This document shows positions 17,310-25,590 of a stretch of DNA of 64,000 nucleotides, piece after piece. The notes beneath the pieces are model-generated. The model had not been told where the DNA came from. It saw only the letters and a list, made by a program, of their open reading frames with translations, and ran no database searches. How positions within the stretch are numbered: position 1 is the stretch's first letter; every line of letters begins with the position of its first letter. Position numbers and translations under genes: made by a program. This DNA comes from Georgenia sp. M64 (lineage in GTDB: Bacteria > Actinomycetota > Actinomycetes > Actinomycetales > Actinomycetaceae): NCBI RefSeq assembly GCF_038049925.1, contig NZ_CP145809.1:3072599-3136598 (forward strand). The letters run 5' to 3'.

Positions 17310-18934
17310 TGTCGCAGACTTCCTACCGCCGGACCGTCGCTGCGCTGACGGTGCTCCTGGGAGCGGTCATGGCGCTCTGGGCGGTCCTCACGCCCGGGTT
17401 CCGCGCGCCCGACGAGCCGCAGCACTACAACTCGGTCATGCGGGTCGCGACCGGCGGCGGCTGGCCCGCGCCGGGCACCGCGATGATCTCCGACGCCACC
17501 CTCATCGCCACCCGGGAGGCGGGTTTCAGCCGGCAGGACCAGGGCATCGGCATGTTCACCGCCTCGCTGCTGCCCCGGGGAACGCTCCAGGGCTGGGGTG
17601 CGGACTTCGTCGAGCTGCAGCCCTCCGACCCGGCCCAGCGGTCGGTGCTGGACCACACCGCGAACCTCCAGGACGAGATCGCGCCCAGCCACGACCAGAT
17701 GACTCAGCACCCGCCCCTCTACTACGGCCTCATGGGCGGGCTCGTCGCACTGCTCGGCGGTGACGGGTGGCGCTGGGACGTCCAGCTCCTCTTCATGCGT
17801 CTCGTCGACGCGTTCATCGCCATGTGGTCGGTGCCCCTCGTGGCAGCCACCGCCCGCCGCGTCGTCGGCTCGGCCACCGCCGGGGTCGTGGCCGGCGCCG
17901 GGGTCGTCGGGATCGGCCAGTTCGCGCACATCAACGCCGCCGTGACGAACGACTCGCTCACCACGGTCCTCGGGCTGGGGGTGACCTACCTCGCCGCCCG
18001 CGCCCTCACCGGCCGGCACACCACCGGGCTCGTGGTGGTCACGGGCGTGACGCTCGGGCTGGGCCTGCTCACCAAGGGCTTCCTCCTCGCCGCGATCCCC
18101 GTGGTCGCCCTCGCGTTCGTCCTGGGCAGGGCGGGCAACCCGCGGACGGGGCGGCGCTGGCTGTCGGCATTCGCGGCCCTCGCCGTGGCGTTCGTCGTCG
18201 GCGGCTGGTGGTGGGCGCGCAACCTCCTCGTCCACGGCACGCTCCAGCCGTCGGGCATGCCCACCCCCCGGATGGACTGGGGCGACCAGACCCCCACCGC
18301 GGTGGAGTTCGTGCCGGAGGCCTTCGAACGCCTCAACCGGTCGATCTGGGGCAACTTCGGCTGGCTCGAGGTGCCGCTGCCGTTCTGGCTCGAGATGACC
18401 CTCGGGATCCTCCTCGTCGTCCTCGTCGTCGCGGCCGTCGTGGTCCCCTCCCCCGAGCGTCGGCCCATGGCGGTCCTGCTCGTCCTGCCGGTCGGCACGC
18501 TCGCGGTCGTCATGGCCGGCTCGGTCGCCCACTACTCCTCCACCGGACTGTTCGGCGGCCTGCAGGGCCGCTACCTCTTCTCCGGTCTCGCGGCGATGCT
18601 CACCGCCGTGGCCTGGAGCCTCACCCGGGGGACGCGGCGGATCGCCCCGCGGTTCGTGCGCTGGCTGCCGCTGGCGTCGGTCGTGACGGCGCTGGCCCTG
18701 GCGGCCTTCTCGGTGGTGTGGGCGTTCCAGGCCTTCTACCAGCCCTATGACGGCTCCGTCTCCGACGCGGTCGTCCGGTGGGGGTCGTGGAGCCTGCTGA
18801 CGACGCCGTGGCTCGCCGTGACCGTCGTCGCGCCGGCCGTCCTCGGCGTCGCTGCCCTCGTGCTCGCCCGGCCCGGGGCACGGGCGGACGAGCCGCGCCC
18901 GGCGGGCGAGCTCGCCCTGCACCAGCGCGGCTGA
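17309..18934 (+). CDS. DUF2142/GT-C-like integral membrane protein
   Basis: A 541-residue membrane protein with ten or more hydrophobic segments. The first extracytoplasmic loop begins GFRAPDEPQHYNSVMRVA, the acidic (D)E-x-x-H signature shared by DUF2142 and GT-C glycosyltransferases that use polyprenyl-phosphate sugars; DQMTQHPPLYYGLMG (about 130-145) is the second typical loop. It is probably a glycosyltransferase working on the outer face of the membrane. It is a distant relative of the gene at 21189 and directly precedes an acyltransferase, all on the plus strand with separate leaderless-type starts. Donor and acceptor not known. Confidence 0.75.
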   Translation: MSQTSYRRTVAALTVLLGAVMALWAVLTPGFRAPDEPQHYNSVMRVATGGGWPAPGTAMISDATLIATREAGFSRQDQGIGMFTASLLPRGTLQGWGADFVELQPSDPAQRSVLDHTANLQDEIAPSHDQMTQHPPLYYGLMGGLVALLGGDGWRWDVQLLFMRLVDAFIAMWSVPLVAATARRVVGSATAGVVAGAGVVGIGQFAHINAAVTNDSLTTVLGLGVTYLAARALTGRHTTGLVVVTGVTLGLGLLTKGFLLAAIPVVALAFVLGRAGNPRTGRRWLSAFAALAVAFVVGGWWWARNLLVHGTLQPSGMPTPRMDWGDQTPTAVEFVPEAFERLNRSIWGNFGWLEVPLPFWLEMTLGILLVVLVVAAVVVPSPERRPMAVLLVLPVGTLAVVMAGSVAHYSSTGLFGGLQGRYLFSGLAAMLTAVAWSLTRGTRRIAPRFVRWLPLASVVTALALAAFSVVWAFQAFYQPYDGSVSDAVVRWGSWSLLTTPWLAVTVVAPAVLGVAALVLARPGARADEPRPAGELALHQRG

Positions 18935-18946
18935 CAGCGCTCGCGG

Positions 18947-19022
18947 CCCGGCGACGCTCCGTCTGCGGGCGGGCTCACGACCCGGCGACGCTCCGTCTGC
19001 GGGCGGGCTCACGACCCGGCGA
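18947..19022. repeat. 34-bp tandem repeat, about 2.2 copies
   Basis: Units start at 18947, 18981 and (partial) 19015 with period 34. Lies in the 135-bp intergenic gap before the acyltransferase gene; no coding potential noticed. Confidence 0.85.
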
Positions 19023-19057
19023 GACCGCGCCCGGATGCCGGTCCACGCGGACCGCCG

Positions 19058-19070
19058 TAGGATCCCGGGG
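19058..19070 (+). promoter_or_regulatory. leaderless promoter box TAGGAT before GTG 19070
   Basis: TAGGAT at 19058-19063 ends 6 bases before the GTG; no Shine-Dalgarno. Confidence 0.6.
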
Positions 19071-21121
19071 TGCCCGTGGACGTCGACCTCGCCCGTCCGG
19101 CGCACCCCCGTCCGGACCTCCCCGCCGCGCGCGCCGCGGTCTACCGTGCCGACATCCAGGGGCTGCGCTCCCTGGCGGTCCTCCTGGTGGTCGTCTACCA
19201 CGTCTGGCTCGGAAGGGTCTCCGGGGGCGTCGACGTCTTCCTCATGATCTCGGCGTTCCTCCTCACCGAGTCCTTCGTCCGCAAGGTGGAGGCGGGGCGG
19301 CCGCTGGAGCTCCTGGGCCACTGGGCGCACCGCTTCCGGCGCCTGCTGCCGGCCGCCGTCGTGACGATCCTCGGCACGGTCGCCGCCGTGCGGCTGCTCG
19401 CCCCGGCCTCCCGGTGGGAGGAGACGATCGACCAGGCGTGGGCGTCGCTGCTGTACGTCCAGAACTGGCTGCTGGCCTCCCGGTCGGTCGACTACTACGC
19501 CGCCGAGCACGCCACGGCCAGCCCGTTGCAGCACTTCTGGTCGTTGTCGATCCAGGGTCAGGTCTTCATCCTGTGGCCGATCCTCCTCGCGCTCGGCGCA
19601 TGGGTCAGCCGGCGCACCGGGTGGTCCTACCGCGGGGTCCTGGCGGTGACGTTCGGGACCGTCTTCGCCGCCTCGCTCGCGTGGTCGGTGGTCGAGACCG
19701 CCGCGAACCAGCCCTTCGCCTACTTCGACTCCAGGGCCCGCCTGTGGGAGTTCGCCGCCGGCTCCCTGCTGGCGCTGGCGCTGCCGCTCGTCCGTCTGCC
19801 ACGCGGGCTCAAGGTGGTGCTCGGGTGGGCCGGCCTGGCCGCACTGGTGGCCGTCGGGCTGGTGCTTCCCGTCGAACGGGCCTTCCCGGGCTACGTCGCG
19901 CTGTGGCCCATCCTCGCCGCTGGGTCCGTGCTCGCCGCCGGCGGCACCGGCACCGCGCTCGGCGCCGACCGGTTCCTCTCCTTCCGCCCGCTCGTCGCGC
20001 TCGGGAACAGCTCGTACGCCCTGTACCTCGTCCACTGGCCGATCCTCGTCCTCTACCTCGTCGCCACCGGCCGGGAGTCCGCCGGCCTGCTCGACGGGCT
20101 CGCGATCGTCGCGTCGTCGATCCTCCTGGCCGAGCTCGTCACCCGCGTCGTGGAGACGCCGCTGCGCCGGCTGTCCTGGGCGGAGCGCAGCCCCCTGCGC
20201 GGCGCCGTCGTCATCCTCGTGAGCCTGGCGCTCGTCGCTGCCCCGCTGACGTGGTGGCGCAGCGCCCTGGCGCAGGAGGCGGCGGAGGCCGCGGCCGCCG
20301 GCGCGCAGGACAACCCCGGCGCGGCCGCGCTCGCCGCCGACTACGAGCCGGCCGGCGACCCGGACGCCCCGACCGTCCCCCTGCCGGCCGACCAGCCCGA
20401 CTGGTTCGACCTCGAGCAGGAGTGCGAGGGGCGGTTCCGCCCGGACGAGGAGGCCCTGTCCGGCCGGTGCACCCAGAGCCCCGCCGTGGACGACCCGGAG
20501 CGGGTGGTCGTCGCCCTCGGCGACTCGCACACGCAGCAGTGGACGGCGGCGGTCGCACCGCTCGCCCGGGAGCGGGGCTGGCAGATCGTGTCCCTGCTCA
20601 ACGCCGGCTGCAACTTCGGCGACCCCACCCACTCCTCGCAGCCCGACCACTGCGCCGACTGGCTGCCGATGGCGTACGACTTCGTCGAGCAGCTCGGGCC
20701 GGACGCCGTGCTCACGATCGCGACCAACACCTACCCCAACGGCACCCCCGAGCGGGTCGTCCCGGGGTACGAGGAGACCGCGGCGCGCTTCACCGACGCC
20801 GGCATCGAGGTCATCGCCCTCCGGGACAACCCGCGCTTCACGTTCGACCCCTACGAGTGCGCCCTCGAGGAGGAGGACCCGACGGCCTGCTCGATCCCCC
20901 TCGAGGCCTCGATGGCGACGACGAACCCGGCCGCCTCGCTCGCCCGCACCCCCGGCGTGCACGTCCTCGACCTCACTGACCTCGTGTGCCCGGACGGCAC
21001 CTGTCCCGCCGTCATCGGGAACGTCTACGCGTACTTCGACAGCAACCACCTCACGACGACGTACCTCACCTCGCTCGCCCCCTCGCTCGAGGAACGGCTC
21101 CTCGCCTCCACGGGGTGGTGA
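19070..21121 (+). CDS. acyltransferase 3 / SGNH-hydrolase fusion (OafA/YrhL type)
   Basis: A 683-residue protein of the two-domain O-acetyltransferase type. Residues 25-400 are the multi-helix acyltransferase-3 domain with RADIQGLRSLAVLLVVVYHV (catalytic His in YHV), GGVDVFLMISAFL and RRLLPAAVV. Residues 460-683 are an extracytoplasmic SGNH domain with the Ser in VVVALGDSHTQQW (block I), an Asn in the TNTYPNG region and the Asp-x-x-His pair in DSNHLT. Such proteins move acetyl groups across the membrane to polysaccharides or peptidoglycan. In this locus the secreted polysaccharide deacetylase at 12453 could act in the opposite direction. Confidence 0.9.
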   Translation: MPVDVDLARPAHPRPDLPAARAAVYRADIQGLRSLAVLLVVVYHVWLGRVSGGVDVFLMISAFLLTESFVRKVEAGRPLELLGHWAHRFRRLLPAAVVTILGTVAAVRLLAPASRWEETIDQAWASLLYVQNWLLASRSVDYYAAEHATASPLQHFWSLSIQGQVFILWPILLALGAWVSRRTGWSYRGVLAVTFGTVFAASLAWSVVETAANQPFAYFDSRARLWEFAAGSLLALALPLVRLPRGLKVVLGWAGLAALVAVGLVLPVERAFPGYVALWPILAAGSVLAAGGTGTALGADRFLSFRPLVALGNSSYALYLVHWPILVLYLVATGRESAGLLDGLAIVASSILLAELVTRVVETPLRRLSWAERSPLRGAVVILVSLALVAAPLTWWRSALAQEAAEAAAAGAQDNPGAAALAADYEPAGDPDAPTVPLPADQPDWFDLEQECEGRFRPDEEALSGRCTQSPAVDDPERVVVALGDSHTQQWTAAVAPLARERGWQIVSLLNAGCNFGDPTHSSQPDHCADWLPMAYDFVEQLGPDAVLTIATNTYPNGTPERVVPGYEETAARFTDAGIEVIALRDNPRFTFDPYECALEEEDPTACSIPLEASMATTNPAASLARTPGVHVLDLTDLVCPDGTCPAVIGNVYAYFDSNHLTTTYLTSLAPSLEERLLASTGW

Positions 21122-21176
21122 CCAACCCCGCGGGGCACGACGAGCGGGTCGGTGTGGGGGTGCGACCTCGCCTCAC

Positions 21177-21189
21177 TAGGGTGGGCGGG
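21177..21189 (+). promoter_or_regulatory. leaderless promoter box TAGGGT before GTG 21189
   Basis: TAGGGT at 21177-21182 ends 6 bases before the GTG; no Shine-Dalgarno. Confidence 0.6.
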
Positions 21190-22652
21190 TGAGACCGTCA
21201 CCGACGCTGCCGGCCGACCCACGGCTGGCCCGGGGCGTCGTCGCCGTCCTCCTCGCGACCGCCGCGTCCGCCACCGCCGTCGCCCTCGCGACCCCCCTGT
21301 TCTCCTCGGCGGACGAGGCCGTCCACTTCGACCACGCCTATCAGGTGTGGCGAGGCACCCTGCCGGTCTTCGAGGACGGCGCGGTCGTGGACCCGCCCTT
21401 CGGGTTCGTAGCGCCGTGGCAGTGGACCGCCCAGCACCCGCCCCTCTACTACGCCCTGCTCGCGCCGGTCGTGGGACCGGTGACCGGGGCCGCCGGGTAC
21501 CTGCTTGCCGGGTACGGTGCCCGGGCGCTCAACGTGGGCATCGCCGTGCTCCTGGTCGCTGCGGTCATGTGGGCGACGGCGCAGGTCCTGCCCCGCCGGC
21601 CGCGCCTCGTCCTCGCCACCGGGGTCGTGGCCGCGTCGAGCACGTGGCTCATGCGTACCGGCGCGGAGATCTACAACGACAACTTCGCCGCCCTGTGGGC
21701 CACCGCACTCCTCGGCGTCACCGCGCGGGTGCTGCGCCTCGGGATGACGCCGGGGCGCACCGCCGCCCTCGCGGCCGTCGGCAGCGCCGGGATGCTCAGT
21801 CGTGCCGCGGTCGCCACCGTGCTCGCCGCGTGCCTGATCGCCGTCGTCCTGTCCGCCCTGCCCGGCGGGCGACGGGGCCGCTGGACGCGACTCCTCCGGT
21901 CCGCCGGCTGGGCGACCGGGATCGGAGCGACGGTCCTCGCGGCGGCACTGTGGTTCTACGTGCGCAACTACCGGCTGACGGGACGTTTCACCGGCGGTCA
22001 GCCGGAGTGGGGCCAGGAGGTCATGGGCCGGACCGAGCGCAGCCTGGCCGAGCTCGTCACCGACCCCGCCGGCTGGGTGCGGCTGGGGAAGCTCTTCGGT
22101 CACGGCCGGGCGTTCGACGCCGAGCTCCTCACGGTCGCCACGGTTGTCCTGCCCCTGCTGGTCGGCGTCGTGGTGCTGGTGCGGCGGCGGCGCGAGCACC
22201 CGCCCGGGCGAGGCGACGCCGGACCGCTGGCGCTCGTCGGTGCGACCACGGCGCTGGTCGTCCTCCAGCAGCTGCTCTACGCCACGGAGGGCGGGCAGCT
22301 CCACGCCCGCTACCTGCTGCCCGTCGCGGTGCCGGTCTTCCTCGTCCTGGCCGCCGGGCTCGCCGGTCTGCCCCGCGTGGGCGCGGCGGCCCTTGCGGTC
22401 TGGGCCCTGGTGGTCCAGGGCCAGCTCGGGACCTGGATGGTCGCGGCCGTCACCCGGGTGCCGGAGCCGGGGGACGCACCGACGTTCCCCGTCGCCGCGG
22501 TCGCCGTCCTGCTGCTCGGCTACGTCGCCGTCACCTTCGCGGTCCTCTCGGTGCGCGCGACCCCGTGGGTGGCGCCGGGACCGCCCAGGCACGTCCGGGC
22601 CGGGCGGTCAGCGCTGCCCTCACGCTCGCCGGAGCGGGTGCTCGCCACCTGA
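21189..22652 (+). CDS. GT-C-like integral membrane glycosyltransferase
   Basis: A 487-residue membrane protein with about ten hydrophobic helices. After the first helix the loop SSADEAVHFDHAYQVWRG carries the acidic DE-x-x-H signature seen in GT39/DUF2142-like proteins, and QWTAQHPPLYYALLAP matches the second loop of the gene at 17309. MRTGAEIYNDNFAALWA is the usual second luminal motif. Probably transfers a lipid-phosphate-linked sugar outside the membrane; the DPM1-like GT2 at 15993 could supply such a donor. Substrate not known. It ends convergently 49 bases from the RgpF/WbsX gene. Confidence 0.75.
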   Translation: MRPSPTLPADPRLARGVVAVLLATAASATAVALATPLFSSADEAVHFDHAYQVWRGTLPVFEDGAVVDPPFGFVAPWQWTAQHPPLYYALLAPVVGPVTGAAGYLLAGYGARALNVGIAVLLVAAVMWATAQVLPRRPRLVLATGVVAASSTWLMRTGAEIYNDNFAALWATALLGVTARVLRLGMTPGRTAALAAVGSAGMLSRAAVATVLAACLIAVVLSALPGGRRGRWTRLLRSAGWATGIGATVLAAALWFYVRNYRLTGRFTGGQPEWGQEVMGRTERSLAELVTDPAGWVRLGKLFGHGRAFDAELLTVATVVLPLLVGVVVLVRRRREHPPGRGDAGPLALVGATTALVVLQQLLYATEGGQLHARYLLPVAVPVFLVLAAGLAGLPRVGAAALAVWALVVQGQLGTWMVAAVTRVPEPGDAPTFPVAAVAVLLLGYVAVTFAVLSVRATPWVAPGPPRHVRAGRSALPSRSPERVLAT

Positions 22653-22701
22653 TGCAGGGCGAGCGGCGAGGCCGTGCGCCCGCGGGTTGCCGTCCCGGTC
22701 G

Positions 22702-24753
22702 TCAGCCGAAGGCGACGTCCCGGACGGCCTGGAGGTAGGTGCGCCCGGCCCGGTCGGTCGGCTCGAGGATCGCTCCCTCGGCCCACTCGTTCCACGCGTT
22801 GATGAACACCAGCCGCTCCTCCGGCGGCCGGTGCATGACGGCCGCGGCCGCCTGCGCCACCCAGCGCCGGAACGTGTAGGGGTTGGAGCCGTACCAGACG
22901 TCGGGCCGCCACTGGCGCCGCGCCGTGTTGTCGAAGTTGACCATGACGCCGGGGTTGACGCCGTCGGCGAGGGTGCGCAGCCGGGTCCGCGCCGCCTCGG
23001 CCAGCGCGCCGTAGCTCATGAGGTTGCCCCGGAACTGGGGCTGGAGGGCGAGCTTCTCCGCCGGTCCGGGCGCCCAGGGGAGGTTGTGCGGGGGGAAGCC
23101 CAGGGTGCCGTCGAGGCCGTGCTCGCGGAAGTTCGCGCCGATGCCGTCGAACTCCTCGGCCACGGCGACCGCCAGCACGAGGAGCTCGCCGACGCCCTCC
23201 TCGCGCGCCCGGCGCCGCCACGTCTCGAGCACGGCGTCGAAGTCGTCCATCTGTGCCGGCCGGTACACCGCCAGCACCGGACGGCCGCCGACGCGCAGGT
23301 AGCGGGGGTCCTTGAGGAAGGGCATGACGTCGTCGATGAAGGACTCGGCGGGGACGAGGTCGTAGTCCTGCCCGATGAGGATGTCGGAGGAGCGGCCGTC
23401 CCACCGGCGGGTCCAGTTCTCGTTGGCCCACATGATGCAGAACGGCATCGGCGTGTCGGACGCGAGGAGCCGCTCGATGGGCTCGGAGAGCAGTCGCTGG
23501 CCGGCGAACCAGTAGTAGTAGTACATGAACGCGGCGATGCCGTGCTCCCGCGCGAGGCGCGCCTGGGCCTCCCGGATCTCGTCGAGCCGCAGGTCGTAGA
23601 AGCCCAGCTCGCTGGGCAGCTTGGGCTGGTGGTGGCCACGGTAGACCGGCCGTGCCGCCGTCACGTTGGTCCACTCGGTGAAGCCCTTGCCCCACCACAC
23701 GTCGTTCTCCGGCGTCGGGTGGAACTGGCCCAGGTAGAACGGGACGAACCTCACGCCCGGGGTGCGGGGGGCGGCGAAGCGGTAGCGCTCCCAGCCCCCG
23801 GTGGGCGCGGCCGGGAGGGTGTCGGTCTCGGTGAGGGTCAGCCCCGCCTCCTCGGTGAGGATGCCGATGGAGCGCTCGATCGCGTGGGCGGTCGTGCCGT
23901 CGATCTGGCCGGCCTCGTCGTCGAAGTCGTCCGCGGTGAGGTTGAGCGCACGCAGCCCCTGCAGGACGAAGGCGCGGACCCAGTACATCGACCCGGCGGC
24001 GAAGCGGAGGGCGTCGTGGTCGACGTCGAGCTCGAGGCGGCGCAGCAGCTCGCGGGTGATCTGCTCGTCGGCGCCCCAGAACTCCTTGCCGACGATGTTT
24101 CCCGGGGCGGTGACCAGCCCCAGGTTCGGGTCGTCGGCGAAGGCGTCCAGGATGGCCGTGACCTCGTCCTGCCCGCCCACCAGGGAGGAGAGGAACTGGT
24201 CCTTCCACTCCCCGCCCGAGCCGCTGAGCTCGGCGTGCTCCTCGCGCCAGGCGCTCTTCTTGGTGTGCAGCTTCAGGACCAGCTCGTAGGGGTCGAGGAT
24301 GCCGGCGTTGACCACCTGGACCAGGGGGAAGATGTCGCGGCCGCGGTTCTCGACGTCGAAGAGGACGACGTTGCGCAGCCGGGGCAGGCCGTCGCGCGGG
24401 ACGGTGACCGTCTCGCCGGAGGCGTTGGTGACCACGAGGTCGAACTCGACCGGCAGCGCCGCGAGGCTCGCGAGGAGCTCGGGGAGGAGGTCGGCGTAGA
24501 AGACGTGGACGACGACGGCGATCTTCGCCGGGCTCTCCAGCGGCAGCTGGGGGTCCACCCGCCAGCTGTCCGGGTGGCCCGACGCCTTGCGGCCGGCCCC
24601 GCGGCGCAGCCAGGCGCCGAAGTCGACCGGGGAGACCGAGCGCGACCGGCCGGGGAGGGTGCCGTCCTCGAGGTAGGTGATGACGCCGGACTTGGCGATC
24701 ATCGAGTAGCGGGCCGCGCGCCGGCGCACGCCGGCGACCGTGATCTTGCGCAT
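22702..24753 (-). CDS. RgpF-type N-terminal domain fused to WbsX/GH99-like domain
   Basis: A 683-residue protein with two parts. Residues about 75-310 match the rhamnan-synthesis RgpF domain (VVVHVFYADLLPELL, NRGRDIFPLV, LKLHTKKS, AGSMYWVRA). Residues about 340-680 match the WbsX family (glycan-biosynthesis GH99-like): FVPFYLGQFHPTPENDVWW, GKGFTEWTNV, PSELGFYDLR, the tyrosine run MYYYYWFAG, MWANENWTRRWDG and INAWNEWAEG. This combination occurs in polysaccharide loci with Wzm/Wzt export; the reaction of WbsX domains is not well defined. Last gene of the five-gene export operon, 12 bases after the preceding stop. Confidence 0.85.
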   Translation of the reverse strand: MRKITVAGVRRRAARYSMIAKSGVITYLEDGTLPGRSRSVSPVDFGAWLRRGAGRKASGHPDSWRVDPQLPLESPAKIAVVVHVFYADLLPELLASLAALPVEFDLVVTNASGETVTVPRDGLPRLRNVVLFDVENRGRDIFPLVQVVNAGILDPYELVLKLHTKKSAWREEHAELSGSGGEWKDQFLSSLVGGQDEVTAILDAFADDPNLGLVTAPGNIVGKEFWGADEQITRELLRRLELDVDHDALRFAAGSMYWVRAFVLQGLRALNLTADDFDDEAGQIDGTTAHAIERSIGILTEEAGLTLTETDTLPAAPTGGWERYRFAAPRTPGVRFVPFYLGQFHPTPENDVWWGKGFTEWTNVTAARPVYRGHHQPKLPSELGFYDLRLDEIREAQARLAREHGIAAFMYYYYWFAGQRLLSEPIERLLASDTPMPFCIMWANENWTRRWDGRSSDILIGQDYDLVPAESFIDDVMPFLKDPRYLRVGGRPVLAVYRPAQMDDFDAVLETWRRRAREEGVGELLVLAVAVAEEFDGIGANFREHGLDGTLGFPPHNLPWAPGPAEKLALQPQFRGNLMSYGALAEAARTRLRTLADGVNPGVMVNFDNTARRQWRPDVWYGSNPYTFRRWVAQAAAAVMHRPPEERLVFINAWNEWAEGAILEPTDRAGRTYLQAVRDVAFG

Positions 24754-24765
24754 ACGTCTTCTCTC

Positions 24766-25590
24766 CTACAGCCAGTCGGACAGCTCGACGCCGAACCGGC
24801 GACGAACGACCTGGGCCGCGTTCTCGGCGCCGGGGGCGGTGGACGGGTCGTTGATGAGGGTGCGCTTGACGAACGGGAAGCCCACCGCGAGGAGCTGCTG
24901 CCAACCCGCCAGGGTGGGGTTCTCGGCGCCGACCCCGAGGTCGTTGGACCGGAACTGGGTGGACATGGAGTACCCGCCGCCGAAGCAGGTCCGGGTCAGG
25001 CCCACCTCGTAGCGGTGGACGACGTCCATCTTCTCCTTCTCCACCCGGACCTTGCGGAAGAAGGTGCGGAAGGGCGGCTCGGCCAGCACGCCGTCACGGA
25101 AGCCCACGAAGAAGCTCTGGATGTGGCGGCCGAGCTGGTAGGAGTCGGTGAGCGACCACACGTCGGTATGCCCGGTGTCGAACGCCTCGAGCAGGGGCGC
25201 GATCGGCGCGAACGGACCGGCCATGGAGTCGTTGGTGAGGATGACCCGCGGCAGGGCGGCCACCGCCGGGTAGCGGTCCAGGGCGACGGCCCACGAGCCG
25301 AAGTCGTAGCCGAGGTTCGGCCGGCGCAGGACCACCGTCGCCGCGGGCAGCTCACCCGGCCAGACGAGCGGCTCGGGCGACTCGCACGTGGAGACGACGA
25401 CGCAGCGGTACCCGCCGTCGTCGAGCTGGCGCACGAGCTCGAGGAGCGAGCGGGACATGACGTTCCCGCGCGAGTACTGGGCGACGAGCGCGGCCCGGCC
25501 GGTGGCGGTGACGTCCACGTCCGCGCCGTGCTCGACCGTGACCCGGTCGCCCACGACGTCCAGGACGAGCGGGCGGTCGGCCTTCCTCAC
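24766..25590 (-). CDS. rhamnan synthesis F family protein (RgpF-like)
   Basis: A 274-residue cytosolic protein. The GTG at 25590 overlaps the methyltransferase stop (GTGA), which fixes the start. Core features: LVAQYSRGNVMSRSLLELV, the Gly-rich RRPNLGYDFGSWAVAL, LTNDSMAGPF and WSLTDSYQLGRHIQSFFVGF, all hallmarks of the RgpF family first described in streptococcal rhamnose-glucose polysaccharide synthesis. The family is treated as glycosyltransferase-like (alpha-1,2/1,3-rhamnosyl side-chain or backbone transfer). It is part of the Wzm-Wzt-methyltransferase operon. Confidence 0.85.
   Translation of the reverse strand: MRKADRPLVLDVVGDRVTVEHGADVDVTATGRAALVAQYSRGNVMSRSLLELVRQLDDGGYRCVVVSTCESPEPLVWPGELPAATVVLRRPNLGYDFGSWAVALDRYPAVAALPRVILTNDSMAGPFAPIAPLLEAFDTGHTDVWSLTDSYQLGRHIQSFFVGFRDGVLAEPPFRTFFRKVRVEKEKMDVVHRYEVGLTRTCFGGGYSMSTQFRSNDLGVGAENPTLAGWQQLLAVGFPFVKRTLINDPSTAPGAENAAQVVRRRFGVELSDWL

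Noticed and set aside
17135-21049. A 1304-codon open frame on the minus strand
   Set aside because: It runs opposite two clear membrane-protein genes; its translation is a Gly/Arg/Asp/His-rich string with no domain. It is the complement shadow of GC-rich coding DNA.
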